From: Salinimonas marina
Lineage (GTDB): Bacteria > Pseudomonadota > Gammaproteobacteria > Enterobacterales > Alteromonadaceae
Direction: 5' to 3'
Assembly (NCBI RefSeq): GCF_015644725.1
Contig: NZ_CP064795.1
Coordinates: 1,052,501-1,116,500, forward strand
DNA: 64,000 nucleotides
A program made the translations under genes and the position numbers. Positions 20,746 through 29,902 of the stretch are shown in pieces. Positions within the stretch are counted from its first letter, which is position 1, and every line of letters begins with the position of its first letter. The notes below the pieces were generated by a model. That model had not been told where the DNA came from, did not search any database, and saw nothing but the letters and a program-made list of their open reading frames with translations.

Positions 20746-21822
20746 ATGCGCAAAAGCCTAATTGCTTGCGTTTTTGTTTTAACAGGATGTGTAAGTCAGT
20801 CTCAGCCGGGAATGCTCAGCGATAATTTTGATCAGTCTGAAGCAGCCCGCACCCGCATGTCGCTTGGCTTAACTTATCTGAAAAACGGCGACTATACTCA
20901 GGCCAAAAAAAATCTGGACCGAGCGCTTGAGTTTGCGCCGCGGCTTGCCGACGTGCACTATGCCATGGCGTACTACTATCAAACTGTGGAAGAGGTGCCA
21001 CGGGCGGTGGAGTACTATGAGAATGCGCTGGACCTGGCCCCCCGTAATGCGGATATTGCCAATAGCTATGGCGCGTTTTTGTGCCAGCAGCGCCAGTTTG
21101 ACAAAGCCCAGGAACTCTTTCTTAAAGCGGTCAATAACAAGCGCTACGCGAATACCGCCCAGACTTATGAAAATATGGGGCTTTGCGCCCGGGACCAGGG
21201 CCTGCACCCACAGGCCATTGAATATTTCAAAACGGCGTTAAATCATCAGCCCTCCCGGGGCAAAACCCTGATGCTGCTGACGCAGGAATACCTTGAAACC
21301 GGCCGTTACGAAGAGGCCAAGGACAGTCTGCGGCGCTATCAGAAAATGGCTCGCGTAACGGCGCAGTCGTTGTGGCTGGCGGTGCAGGTGGCGGATGCGC
21401 AGGACGATATCGAATCGGTGCGAAGCTACGGCGAGATGCTGCGCTCATTGTATCCTGAGAGCATTCAATACCAACGCTACACTGAACTTGAAAAACAGCT
21501 TTCCACAGTAACAAATGCAAGAAATAACCATACAAACATAAAAAATAGTCAGGGCGCCCCGCGTCCGGGTAACTCAGAAGCCACGCTTTCGGCGTCAGCC
21601 AGGGCGCTCGCCTCGGACCTGAATTCGTTGCCGGTCGCTGAAAAAGAGCAGGTTCATATTGTTCAATTCCATGAGAACCTGTACCGTATTTCGGTTAAAT
21701 ACAATATTAGAATGTCTTCCCTACGTTCTTGGAATAATCTGGCACAAACGGATGTGCTGGAAGTAGGCTCCAGATTATGGCTGGTCCCCCCTGAGCAACA
21801 AACAAACCAGGTAGTTGAATGA
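20746..21822 (+). CDS. pilW: type IV pilus biogenesis/stability lipoprotein PilW (PilF), with C-terminal LysM domain
   Basis: Outer-membrane TPR lipoprotein that helps assemble or localise the PilQ secretin. The lipobox is LTGC (cysteine at residue 15). TPR repeats span about residues 35-240 (for example TYLKNGDYTQAKKNLDRALE, then PRAVEYYENALDLAPRNADI). After a linker, residues from about 300 to the end look like a LysM domain (HIVQFHENLYRISVKYNI, then VLEVGSRLWLVPP), a peptidoglycan-binding module that makes this protein about 100 residues longer than Pseudomonas PilF. The stop overlaps the rodZ start. Confidence 0.88.
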   Translation: MRKSLIACVFVLTGCVSQSQPGMLSDNFDQSEAARTRMSLGLTYLKNGDYTQAKKNLDRALEFAPRLADVHYAMAYYYQTVEEVPRAVEYYENALDLAPRNADIANSYGAFLCQQRQFDKAQELFLKAVNNKRYANTAQTYENMGLCARDQGLHPQAIEYFKTALNHQPSRGKTLMLLTQEYLETGRYEEAKDSLRRYQKMARVTAQSLWLAVQVADAQDDIESVRSYGEMLRSLYPESIQYQRYTELEKQLSTVTNARNNHTNIKNSQGAPRPGNSEATLSASARALASDLNSLPVAEKEQVHIVQFHENLYRISVKYNIRMSSLRSWNNLAQTDVLEVGSRLWLVPPEQQTNQVVE

Positions 21823-22787
21823 ATCCAGAAGAAACAACCGAAGAAAACGTCGGCCAGGCCCCGACGCAAAACCAGCAGACCCCCGGCAAAATGTTACGCG
21901 AGGCCCGTCTTCAACAGGGGCTGTCGCAGCAGGATGTCGCTGCTAAACTGTTTTTAAAAGCGCATACCATTGAACATATCGAGTCAGACAAAATTGATGA
22001 GTCGATGTCTGTCACCTTTACCAAAGGCTATGTACGCAACTATGCAAAATTTCTGGGCATTGACCATGAAAAAGTGATTGAAGAATTCAATCGTCTGCAT
22101 ACTGCCACCAAGCCGCCCGCCGCATTGCAAAGTTTTTCTCAGCGGGTTGCGAAACAGGCTCATGATGACCGCTGGATGATGGTGACCTGGGTCATATTAC
22201 TGCTGCTGATTGCCGCGGTGGTGGTCTGGTGGTATCAGCAGGACGATAACACCACTCAACAAAACGCTTCAGTAAGCGCGCCCGCCACTTCAGTGACTGC
22301 CCGCGAGCGCGAATCTAAGGGCGTCAGCGAGCGCCACCGCCAACCCGCCACGGACACCAGGCCCACGGCTGAAAAAAAAACATTGGCAGAGTCTGCTGAA
22401 ACCAGCAGCTTAATGTCTGCGCCAACCAATGATGAAGCGCAAAAGCCGGTAGAAACGTCGGCCCCGGCAGAGCAAGCCGACACCGATGCATCATTGGCGG
22501 CGGCCAGGGAACCAGCCTCTGAAGCTTCATCGCCGGGCGCCCCGGAATCTATGCAGTTCACGTTTGATGATGAGTGCTGGGTAAATATTGTTGATGCCAG
22601 TGGCGAAGTGCTTGCCACCGGAATTAAACGGGCCGGCCGGGTGATGGAGATTACCGGTCAGCCTCCTATCAGTGTTACTTTAGGCGCGCCAGATGATGTA
22701 GCCATTGTCTATGCCGGTGAAAAGGTCGATATTTCTGGTTTTCAGAATGGCCGAACCGCGCGCTTTTCATTACCTTTGCAGGATTAA
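21819..22787 (+). CDS. rodZ: cytoskeletal/cell-shape protein RodZ (HTH and DUF4115)
   Basis: Bitopic membrane protein linking MreB to the elongation machinery. The 322-residue protein has an N-terminal helix-turn-helix domain (about residues 25-95, [20 protein letters not shown]), one TM segment (about residues 118-136, [19 protein letters not shown]), a long Ala/Thr/Glu/Pro-rich linker and a C-terminal DUF4115 beta domain starting near [18 protein letters not shown]. It has the usual position between pilW and ispG. Confidence 0.93.
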   Translation: MNPEETTEENVGQAPTQNQQTPGKMLREARLQQGLSQQDVAAKLFLKAHTIEHIESDKIDESMSVTFTKGYVRNYAKFLGIDHEKVIEEFNRLHTATKPPAALQSFSQRVAKQAHDDRWMMVTWVILLLLIAAVVVWWYQQDDNTTQQNASVSAPATSVTARERESKGVSERHRQPATDTRPTAEKKTLAESAETSSLMSAPTNDEAQKPVETSAPAEQADTDASLAAAREPASEASSPGAPESMQFTFDDECWVNIVDASGEVLATGIKRAGRVMEITGQPPISVTLGAPDDVAIVYAGEKVDISGFQNGRTARFSLPLQD

Positions 22788-22789
22788 AC

Positions 22790-23908
22790 ATGTTTGCTGA
22801 AAGTCCGATTAAACGCAGAAAATCAATTCGCATCAATGTAGGCAATGTGCCTATTGGTGATGGTGCGCCAATTGCTGTGCAGTCGATGACCAACACTCAG
22901 ACCACCGATGTGGCCGCAACAGTGGCGCAGATAAACCGGATCGTGGGTGTAGGCGGTGAAATTGTGCGGGTTTCGGTACCCACGATGGATGCTGCAGAAG
23001 CCTTTAAAGAAATTCGTCGGCAGGTAACAGTGCCGCTGGTGGCGGATATTCACTTTGATTACCGTATCGCCCTGAAAGTAGCAGAATACGGCGTGGATTG
23101 TCTGCGCATTAATCCCGGTAACATCGGCAATATGGATCGTATACGCTCGGTGGTGGACTGTGCCAAAGACAACAATATTCCTATTCGTATCGGCGTCAAT
23201 GGCGGCTCTTTGGAAAAAGATCTGCAGGAGAAATACGGCGAGCCGACCCCTGACGCCCTGGTGGAATCAGCCATGCGTCATGTCGATATTCTGGATAAGC
23301 TGAACTTTGACCAGTTCAAGGTAAGTGTAAAAGCCTCCGATGTATTTTTAGCGGTAGGCGCGTATCGTGAACTGGCACGACGCATCGACCAGCCATTGCA
23401 TCTTGGGATCACCGAAGCCGGTGGCCTGCGGGCCGGAGCAGTGAAAAGCTCGGTAGGCCTGGGGATGCTGCTGGCCGAAGGCATCGGCGATACGTTGCGG
23501 GTATCGCTGGCGGCCGATCCGGTAGAAGAGATTAAGGTGGGTTTTGATATCTTAAAATCACTGCGCATCCGTTCCCGGGGGATTAACTTTATTGCCTGTC
23601 CAAGCTGTTCACGACAGGAATTTGATGTGATTGGCACCGTGAATGCGTTGGAACAGCGGGTCGAAGATATTCTTACACCCATGGATGTGTCGATTATTGG
23701 CTGTGTGGTGAACGGTCCGGGTGAAGCCGAGGTGTCTGATCTGGGGCTTACCGGTGCGCGCAATATGAGCGGCTACTATGAAGATGGCAAACGTCAGAAA
23801 GTACGCCTGAAAAATGATGAACTGGTCGATCAGCTTGAAAAGCGCATCCGGGCAAAAGCCAGCCAGTTAGATGAAAGCCGCAAAATTGCGGTTAATGTAA
23901 AAGACTGA
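22790..23908 (+). CDS. ispG: (E)-4-hydroxy-3-methylbut-2-enyl-diphosphate synthase
   Basis: [4Fe-4S] enzyme of the MEP isoprenoid pathway. The 372-residue protein has the N-terminal TIM-barrel start [19 protein letters not shown] and the cluster ligands in [11 protein letters not shown] and [11 protein letters not shown]. It begins 2 bases after rodZ. As an Fe-S enzyme it depends on the assembly system encoded earlier in the window. Confidence 0.98.
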   Translation: MFAESPIKRRKSIRINVGNVPIGDGAPIAVQSMTNTQTTDVAATVAQINRIVGVGGEIVRVSVPTMDAAEAFKEIRRQVTVPLVADIHFDYRIALKVAEYGVDCLRINPGNIGNMDRIRSVVDCAKDNNIPIRIGVNGGSLEKDLQEKYGEPTPDALVESAMRHVDILDKLNFDQFKVSVKASDVFLAVGAYRELARRIDQPLHLGITEAGGLRAGAVKSSVGLGMLLAEGIGDTLRVSLAADPVEEIKVGFDILKSLRIRSRGINFIACPSCSRQEFDVIGTVNALEQRVEDILTPMDVSIIGCVVNGPGEAEVSDLGLTGARNMSGYYEDGKRQKVRLKNDELVDQLEKRIRAKASQLDESRKIAVNVKD

Positions 23909-23934
23909 CAACCCACGCTTGCCCATGGCAGGCG

Positions 23935-23963
23935 TTGTTGTTTCCCCATAAAGCCCCTATAAT
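23935..23963 (+). promoter_or_regulatory. hisS promoter lying inside the ispG terminator
   Basis: TTGTTG (23935-23940), a 17-base spacer and a perfect TATAAT (23958-23963). The -10 falls in the loop of the terminator hairpin at 23950-23974, so an upstream stop signal and a downstream start signal share bases. The hisS start is 37 bases beyond the -10. Confidence 0.65.
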
Positions 23964-23974
23964 GCGGGGTTTTT
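23950..23974 (+). terminator. intrinsic terminator after ispG
   Basis: AAAGCCCC (23950-23957) pairs with GGGGTTTT (23966-23973, one G-T) around an 8-base loop and runs into T. It is moderate in strength because only four pairs are G-C. Confidence 0.65.
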
Positions 23975-24000
23975 ATTTATCAGCAGTATGAGAAATTCAG

Positions 24001-25278
24001 GTGGCTAAAACAATACAGGCTATACGCGGAATGAACGACTGCCTGCCGGAAGTATCCGGTATCTGGCAGCAGGTAGAGTCAACCTTACGATCAGTGGTAG
24101 CCAGTTATGGTTATCAGGAAATTCGTACTCCTGTGGTTGAGAGCACCGATTTATTCAAACGCTCTATTGGTGAAGTCACCGATATTGTCGAAAAAGAAAT
24201 GTACACCTTTGAAGATCGCAACGGCGACAGTCTGACCTTGCGACCAGAAGGTACGGCCAGCTGTGTGCGGGCGGGTAACGAACATGGCCTCTTGTACAAT
24301 CAGCACCAGCGCTTATGGTATATGGGACCGATGTTTCGCCATGAACGTCCGCAAAAAGGCCGCTATCGTCAGTTTCACCAGTTTGGGGTGGAAGCCTACG
24401 GCCTGGACGGGCCGGATATTGACTTAGAAGTCATTTTGCTAAGCGCACGGTTATGGAAGGCGTTTGGTATTGCCGATCATGTGAAGCTGCAAATAAATTC
24501 ATTGGGGTCTAATGAAGCCCGCCAGGCTTACCGCGAGGCACTGATTGAATTTCTGACCGCCCGTGCAGATCAGCTCGATGAAGACTCGCGCCGGCGCATG
24601 GAAACCAATCCGCTGCGCGTATTAGACAGCAAAAATCCAGAGGTTCAGGCAGCACTAGAAGGTGCTCCGTCGCTTATCGATCATCTGGACAGCGAATCTG
24701 AGCAACATTTTTCTCAGCTGTGTGAACGTTTAAGCCAGGCGGGAATCGAATATGAGATTAATCCGCGGTTGGTGCGCGGACTGGATTATTATAACCGTAC
24801 GGTATTTGAGTGGGTTACCGACAGCTTAGGCTCACAAGGTACGGTTTGCGCAGGCGGCCGGTACGATGGTCTGGTAGAGCAACTGGGCGGAAAATCGACG
24901 CCGGCGGTAGGTTTTGCCATGGGAATGGAAAGACTGGTACTGTTGCTGACTACCCTGAATGCCGAAGAGCAGGGAACCAGCAGTGCAGATATCTTTGTAA
25001 CCGCCCTGGGCGAGGATGCCGCTAGCTACGCCGTGACCGTAGCCGAGCAGGTGCGCGATACGGTAGCCGGAGCGCGGGTAATGATGCACTGTGGCGGCGG
25101 TAATCTGAAAAAGCAACTGAAGCGCGCCGATAAAACCGGTGCCCGGGTGGCGTTGTTGTTAGGCAGTGACGAGGCTCAGAACCAACAGGTAACGATAAAG
25201 CCTCTGCGAGATGGTCAGGAACAAAGCACAGTGGCGTTGGCCTCGTTAGAGACAGCAGTAGCACCTTTTATTGATTAA
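24001..25278 (+). CDS. hisS: histidine--tRNA ligase
   Basis: Class II aminoacyl-tRNA synthetase. The 425-residue protein starts at GTG ([16 protein letters not shown]) and has motif 2 ([21 protein letters not shown]), the histidine-specific segment [15 protein letters not shown], motif 3 ([15 protein letters not shown]) and a C-terminal anticodon-binding domain. It has its own promoter in the ispG-hisS gap. Confidence 0.98.
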   Translation: MAKTIQAIRGMNDCLPEVSGIWQQVESTLRSVVASYGYQEIRTPVVESTDLFKRSIGEVTDIVEKEMYTFEDRNGDSLTLRPEGTASCVRAGNEHGLLYNQHQRLWYMGPMFRHERPQKGRYRQFHQFGVEAYGLDGPDIDLEVILLSARLWKAFGIADHVKLQINSLGSNEARQAYREALIEFLTARADQLDEDSRRRMETNPLRVLDSKNPEVQAALEGAPSLIDHLDSESEQHFSQLCERLSQAGIEYEINPRLVRGLDYYNRTVFEWVTDSLGSQGTVCAGGRYDGLVEQLGGKSTPAVGFAMGMERLVLLLTTLNAEEQGTSSADIFVTALGEDAASYAVTVAEQVRDTVAGARVMMHCGGGNLKKQLKRADKTGARVALLLGSDEAQNQQVTIKPLRDGQEQSTVALASLETAVAPFID

Positions 25279-25332
25279 ACCCTTTAAGCGGCTGGGAGCA
25301 GACGCTTTGATGAACAACCACAGAGGTTAGTG

Positions 25333-25953
25333 ATGGAACAGTTCGCTACAGAAGAACAACAAGTAGAAGCAATTAAGCGATTCTGGAAAGACAACGGTAC
25401 GGCGATCATTTTAGGCGCAGTATTAGGTTTGGGCGGCTTATGGGGCTGGCGCTATTACAGCGACTCGCAACTTGAGGCAAAAGCGCAGGCATCGGTAGAA
25501 TATCAGCAGGCCGTTGAAACATTACAGTCGGACGGTGGTCTGAGCAATGTTGAACAATTTATCAGTAATCACGGTGATTCAGGCTATGCCAGCATTGCGC
25601 GCTTTATGAAAGTCAGCAAACTGGTAGAAAATAACGAACTGGAACAAGCCGCAAGTACCTTACAAGAGGTAATGAGCAGCACCGATGACAACAACCTGAA
25701 GACCCTGGCCGGTATTCAGCTGGCTCGTATTCAGCTTGAGCAAAGCGACAATGACAAAGCACTGGCGACACTGGAAGGGTTGAGCAACAACGCCTTCGGC
25801 AGTCTGATTGCTGAAGTCAAGGGTGATGTACTGGCCGCGCAGGGCAAGCTGGATGATGCTCGTATGGCTTATACCAAAGCGCTAAAAGATGATGCCAGTA
25901 ATCAACTGGTTAAAATGAAGCTCGATAACCTGGCGGTCGCCACCGGTTCATAA
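25333..25953 (+). CDS. yfgM: ancillary SecYEG translocon subunit YfgM
   Basis: Single-pass inner-membrane protein with a periplasmic TPR-like domain; in E. coli it pairs with PpiD at SecYEG, and ppiD is also in this window. I choose the ATG at 25333 (206 residues) over the GTG one codon earlier because AGAGG at 25322-25326 is better spaced. The start MEQFATEEQQVEAIKRFWK and the TM (about residues 22-40, AIILGAVLGLGGLWGWRYY) match the family. Confidence 0.93.
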   Translation: MEQFATEEQQVEAIKRFWKDNGTAIILGAVLGLGGLWGWRYYSDSQLEAKAQASVEYQQAVETLQSDGGLSNVEQFISNHGDSGYASIARFMKVSKLVENNELEQAASTLQEVMSSTDDNNLKTLAGIQLARIQLEQSDNDKALATLEGLSNNAFGSLIAEVKGDVLAAQGKLDDARMAYTKALKDDASNQLVKMKLDNLAVATGS

Positions 25954-25975
25954 CAACACTCAAGAGGTAGTTAGT

Positions 25976-27231
25976 TTGTCACGAGTAACGTGTGGCCAGA
26001 AAGGCCGAATTTCGCGCGCAATGGGATTGGCACTGGCAATGAGTGTGTCATTGACTGGTTGTACAACCGTTTCCAATTGGTTCGCCGATGAAGAAGAAAT
26101 TGAAATACGCACCCTGAAACCTATTGATGCTCAGTTTGAAGCGCAGGTGGTATGGGATACCGAAATCGGTGATGGCATTGAAGATTATTTTTCGCGCCTG
26201 CGTCCGGTTTATGGCGATGACAAAGTATTTGTTGCCAGCCGCCATGGCGAAGTGGCAGCACTGGACCCATCAAGTGGCGAAAGGTTGTGGGAACGAAATC
26301 TGGCGATTTTTGCTGACGAGGGCATGCTGGACGCCGTGAGTCGATTATGGCGTTCGGGTGAATCGGCGCGTATCGGCGGCCTGGCTACCGAGGCTAAAAC
26401 CCTTTATGTAGGCACCGAAAATGGCGCTATCATTGCCATGGATACCGCCACCGGTGAAACCCGTTGGTCACACTCTGTGGAAGGTGAAATTTTGTCTGCG
26501 CCGGTGGTCTCTGGTGATGTGCTGGTGGTAAACACCGGCGCCGGAACCTTGTTTGGTATTGATACCGAAACCGGTGAACAGCTGTGGCTGAATGAAAGCG
26601 ATGTACCGCCGCTGACACTACGTGGTATTTCCGCGCCCATCGCGGCAAATGGCGGTACCATAGTGGGCACCCCACCGGCAAGGTACAGGTTAATATTATC
26701 GATTCTGGCCTGGTCGCCTGGGAAACCGCGATCACCAAACCTTCTGGTGCCACCGAACTTGAGCGGATTGTGGATGTAGATGTCACCCCATTGATGTATG
26801 GCGGTATTATTTATGCCATTTCTTATAATGGCACGCTGGCAGCCATTGAATTGCGTAGTGGCCGGGTTATCTGGAAGCGTGAGTATGGTTCATATCGCGA
26901 CGTGACCATGAACGGCAATACGTTGTTTGTGGTCGATAATAAGTCAGTGGTTTATGGGCTGGATCGTCGCAACGGGGTGGAGCTATGGTCGCAGAGCTCA
27001 CTTAAACAGCGTAACCTAACGGAAGCGATGCCCGTCGGTGATAATGTCGTGGTGGGTGACAAGTGGGGCTATCTGCACTGGCTTAATCAGGAAACCGGTA
27101 AAGTTGTGGCTCGCTACAATTTAGGGGGCGATGATGAAGACGAATCAGTGTATGTGGCGCCAATTGTGGTTGAGGACAAAATTGTTGCTATCACCCGTGA
27201 TGGCAATGTGGCGGCGCTGACCACTCCCTAG
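25976..27231 (+). pseudogene. bamB: outer membrane assembly lipoprotein BamB, split by a one-base frameshift
   Basis: Beta-propeller lipoprotein of the BAM complex that inserts outer-membrane proteins. The two frames are 25976-26779 and 26770-27231. A TTG start at 25976, 7 bases after GAGGT, gives a basic n-region and the lipobox LTGC (Cys29). PQQ-like propeller repeats run through both parts. Adding one C to the C4 run at 26670-26673 gives GTIVGTPTGKVQVNIIDSGL and a 418-residue protein. Since BamB matters for growth and its neighbours are intact, a sequence error is more likely than loss. Confidence 0.9.
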
Positions 27232-27267
27232 TCGTTCGCGACAAGTGTACAAAGCTATGCCGGACGG

Positions 27268-27296
27268 CTGACGAACTTTGCGTTTAGCGGTACAAT
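27268..27296 (+). promoter_or_regulatory. possible promoter before der
   Basis: CTGACG (27268-27273), a 17-base spacer and TACAAT (27291-27296). The predicted start, near 27303, lies just before the terminator at 27309-27344, so transcripts for der would have to pass that hairpin. Confidence 0.4.
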
Positions 27297-27308
27297 ATAG
27301 CTATATAG

Positions 27309-27344
27309 AACAAGCCGCGTGCTAACGCGGCTTGTTCGTTTTTG
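27309..27344 (+). terminator. intrinsic terminator between bamB and der
   Basis: Perfect 11-base-pair stem (AACAAGCCGCG with CGCGGCTTGTT) around TGCTAA, then CGTTTTTG. It is a strong hairpin 27 bases before the der start codon. Confidence 0.85.
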
Positions 27345-27370
27345 TTTATATCTCATGTAGGAATACATTA

Positions 27371-28816
27371 ATGTTGCCTGTAGTTGCACTGGTGGGCCGG
27401 CCAAATGTCGGAAAATCCACGTTATTTAATCGACTAACCAATACCCGGGACGCGCTTGTAGCGGATTTTCCGGGGCTCACCCGTGACCGCAAATACGGAC
27501 AGGCCACCTTTGATCGCAAGCAATTTATTGTGGTAGATACCGGCGGGATTACCGGTGACGAGGCCGGCATTGATGCCCATATGGCCCAGCAGTCGTTGCT
27601 GGCCATTGATGAAGCAGATGTGGTGCTGTTTTTGGTGGATGCCCGGGCCGGTCTGATGCCTGCTGATCAGGGAATCGCCGAACATCTGCGTAAAGTTGGT
27701 AAGAAAGTCTATGTGGTGGCCAATAAGGTTGATGGTATTGATGGCGACAGTGAAAGCGCGGATTTTTATGCGCTGGGTCTGGGCAATGTGTATCAGATTG
27801 CCGCCGCCCATGGCCGCGGTGTCTCACAACTGTTGGATAAAGGGCTGAATCCGCTGGCCGATGAATTTCCGGAAATGGAAGTGGTGCCCAAGCCCGAGCA
27901 CGAAGAATTAACCTCGGATGAGCAACTTGAACGGCTCAAAAATCTGCCGATCAAACTGGCCATTGTAGGTAAGCCTAATGTCGGTAAGTCGACCTTAACC
28001 AACCGTATTCTGGGTGAAGATCGGGTGATTGTGTATGACATGCCGGGGACCACTCGCGACAGTGTGTACATTCCACTTGAGCGTGATGATCGTGAATACA
28101 TTCTGATTGATACCGCGGGTGTGCGAAAGCGCCGCAAAATCACCGAAGCGGTAGAAAAGTTTTCTATTGTTAAAACCTTGCAAGCCATTGAAGAGTCCAA
28201 TGTGGTGCTGCTGGTCATTGATGCCCGTGAAGGTCTTTCGGACCAGGATCTGAGCTTGCTGGGGTTTGTACTGAACTCAGGCCGTTCACTGGTGCTGGCA
28301 GTAAACAAATGGGATGGGCTGGATACTGATGTTAAAGATGAAATTAAACGTGAGATTGACCGTCGTCTGGGCTTTATCGATTTTGCCCGGTTGCACTTTA
28401 TCTCTGCATTGCATGGTTCCGGGGTAGGCAATTTGTTTGACTCGGTAGTGGAAGCCTACGACAGTGCCACCCGCCGTATCAATACCTCTATTTTGACCCA
28501 GATTATGGAAATGGCACAGGACGAGCACCAGCCGCCCCTGGTGCAGGGTCGTCGGGTGAAAATGAAATACGCTCATGCCGGCGGCTATAACCCGCCGGTT
28601 ATTGTGATACATGGTAATCAGGTTGACCGTTTGTCCGGCGCGTACAAACGATTCCTGATGAATTACTTCAGAAAGTCACTGAAAATCATGGGCACCCCGA
28701 TTCGCATAGAATTCCGGGAAGGGGCCAACCCGTTTGAGGGTAAAAAGAACAAGCTGACGATGGCTCAGGAGCGCAAGCGTAAACGCATGATGTCGTTTCA
28801 CAAGAAAAGTAAGTAA
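27371..28816 (+). CDS. der: ribosome biogenesis GTPase Der (EngA)
   Basis: Essential GTPase with two tandem G domains, acting in 50S subunit assembly. The ATG at 27371 gives [20 protein letters not shown] (481 residues); the open frame upstream has no family similarity. G1 motifs are GRPNVGKS and GKPNVGKS, G3 motifs are DTGGI and DTAGV, and G4 motifs are NKVD and NKWD. A basic KH-like C-terminal domain ends in [13 protein letters not shown]. Confidence 0.98.
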   Translation: MLPVVALVGRPNVGKSTLFNRLTNTRDALVADFPGLTRDRKYGQATFDRKQFIVVDTGGITGDEAGIDAHMAQQSLLAIDEADVVLFLVDARAGLMPADQGIAEHLRKVGKKVYVVANKVDGIDGDSESADFYALGLGNVYQIAAAHGRGVSQLLDKGLNPLADEFPEMEVVPKPEHEELTSDEQLERLKNLPIKLAIVGKPNVGKSTLTNRILGEDRVIVYDMPGTTRDSVYIPLERDDREYILIDTAGVRKRRKITEAVEKFSIVKTLQAIEESNVVLLVIDAREGLSDQDLSLLGFVLNSGRSLVLAVNKWDGLDTDVKDEIKREIDRRLGFIDFARLHFISALHGSGVGNLFDSVVEAYDSATRRINTSILTQIMEMAQDEHQPPLVQGRRVKMKYAHAGGYNPPVIVIHGNQVDRLSGAYKRFLMNYFRKSLKIMGTPIRIEFREGANPFEGKKNKLTMAQERKRKRMMSFHKKSK

Positions 28817-28823
28817 GTTGATT

Positions 28824-28845
28824 AAGGGGCGAGAGCCCCTTTTTT
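28824..28845 (+). terminator. intrinsic terminator of der
   Basis: AAGGGGC and GCCCCTT pair around a GAGA tetraloop, followed by a T run, 8 bases after the der stop. Confidence 0.93.
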
Positions 28846-28865
28846 GATTGTGCTTTGCTTTGGCA

Positions 28866-28980
28866 GCAGGGACATCTTCATAAAACTGAAGATTTTTCGA
28901 GTTCATCCCTGCAAGTACTTCAGAAAGTATCCACCTTCTTGTCGCGTTGGCGATGGCAACCAGAGGGACACCCGCCGCCC
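28866..28980 (+). repeat. structured intergenic repeat, copy 1 (R1)
   Basis: Outer stem GCAGGGA (28866-28872) with TCCCTGC (28906-28912) encloses a perfect hairpin ATCTTCA/TGAAGAT (28874-28880, 28887-28893). A small hairpin TACTT-CAGA-AAGTA (28916-28929) follows, then the conserved core 28934-28974 (CCTTCTTGTCGCG to CACCCG). In the core, GTCGC (28941-28945) pairs with GCGAT (28950-28954). There is no credible protein. The 28847-29902 interval holds this repeat family and no gene that I can support. Confidence 0.75.
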
Positions 28981-29036
28981 TAATAGGCTACAACACACAC
29001 TAGGTTGTCTTGAGCCAGAAACCAGGTGTCGGCAAC

Positions 29037-29094
29037 GAAGAAAGAACTCTTCCCCTTAAGCTGCTGCCGGCAGCCCGGCGGATGGTGGGGTAAA
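29037..29094 (+). repeat. second repeat module, copy 1 (B1)
   Basis: About 58 bases from GAAGAAAGAACTCTTCC through CCCTTAAGCTGCTGCC to GGCAGCCCGGCGGATGGTG, closely similar to 29695-29752. It holds the 12-base palindrome GCTGCCGGCAGC. Like B2, it sits about a dozen bases before the outer stem of the next R copy. Confidence 0.7.
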
Positions 29095-29106
29095 CTAGTG
29101 TGCCCG

Positions 29107-29265
29107 CAGGGATAATCTCATAGCAACCTATAGGTTTTGTAATGCATGTAGGGCAATTATTACATTAGCAAAGAATCTTTGATGTTTGTCATTATCCCTG
29201 AGTAGATTGGCTGCAATCTCACCTTCTTGTCGCGTGGGCGACGGCAACCAGAGGGGCACCCGGCG
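29107..29265 (+). repeat. structured intergenic repeat, copy 2 (R2)
   Basis: Outer stem CAGGGATAAT (29107-29116) with ATTATCCCTG (29191-29200), 10 perfect pairs, enclosing smaller hairpins such as CAAAG-AAT-CTTTG. Next is AGATTG-GCTG-CAATCT (29204-29219), then the core 29222-29262 with GTCGC-GTGG-GCGAC (29229-29242). The small hairpin has quite different bases from R1 and R3 but keeps pairing. After R2, 29275-29460 has further inverted repeats, for example CGGGACA with TGTCCCG. Confidence 0.75.
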
Positions 29266-29686
29266 CTCCTCTGAGCTTTCCCGGGTTCTGGCTCGTTTGC
29301 CCTGGCGAAGCGTGAGCAATTGTTGCTTCACACAGGCAACCCGAACCAGGAAAAACGGGACATTCTGTTCTCTTGCCTGTCCCGGTTCCCCTTGCCTGCG
29401 GCGTCCTGCCTTGGCTCTCGGGTCGCTTGACTGTGCTACGCATCAATACGCTTCGATGGGCTAAAGCTAGTACTAGGTTATTTTGGTATTTGTGAAGAGC
29501 TTTACTACAAAGAAAGAGAATAACCCTTTGGAGTGAAATTACCCCGGAGACTCAGAAAAATGGTTGCCAGACGAGGAATGGATTCCGAGTCAGGCCGGCT
29601 CGGTGCAGGGATGCGCCGTGTCGGTCGGTGGTGACCATCTGAGGCTGCTGGGTAATGCTTTTCACGACAGGGGTCGATAGGGGATC

Positions 29687-29718
29687 CTTAAGGGGAAGAA
29701 AGAATTCTTCCCCTTAAG
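29687..29718. repeat. perfect 14-bp inverted repeat at the start of B2
   Basis: CTTAAGGGGAAGAA (29687-29700) and TTCTTCCCCTTAAG (29705-29718) are exact inverse complements around AGAA. Only the right arm is part of the module shared with B1; B1 lacks the full left arm. Confidence 0.8.
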
Positions 29719-29752
29719 CTGCTGCCGGCAGTCCGGCGAAGGGGTGGGAAAA
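29695..29752 (+). repeat. second repeat module, copy 2 (B2)
   Basis: Matches B1 (29037-29094) at roughly 50 of 58 bases by eye, including TTCCCCTTAAGCTGCTGCCG, then GCAG, a Y, CCGGCG. It again lies directly before an R copy (R3), so B and R appear to be parts of one larger repeating unit of changing length. Confidence 0.7.
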
Positions 29753-29766
29753 GCTTTGTTGCTCCT

Positions 29767-29877
29767 AGGGATTTTCTCTAAAACAACGATAGATATTGCG
29801 AATTCATCCCTGCAAAGGTGTCAGAAAACCTTAGCCTCTTTGTCGCGTGGGCGATGGCAACCAGAGGGGCGCCCGAC
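29767..29877 (+). repeat. structured intergenic repeat, copy 3 (R3)
   Basis: Outer stem AGGGAT (29767-29772) with ATCCCT (29806-29811). Then AAGGT (29815-29819) pairs with ACCTT (29828-29832), and the core 29835-29874 carries GTCGC-GTGG-GCGAT (29842-29855). It ends 26 bases before the 3' end of xseA, which runs the other way. Confidence 0.75.
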
Positions 29878-29902
29878 CCCGGTCAGACGCCTGCATAACT
29901 AC

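Noticed and set aside
28844..29464. Short open frames in the der-xseA gap containing SCRVGDGNQR-like peptides
   Set aside because: The peptide recurs because the nucleotide core of the repeat recurs. The frames have no Shine-Dalgarno sequence, differ in length between copies, and the base pairing is better conserved than the protein.
28866..29877. CRISPR array interpretation of the repeated segments
   Set aside because: Only three diverged copies at uneven spacing of hundreds of bases, with no regular spacers and no cas genes.
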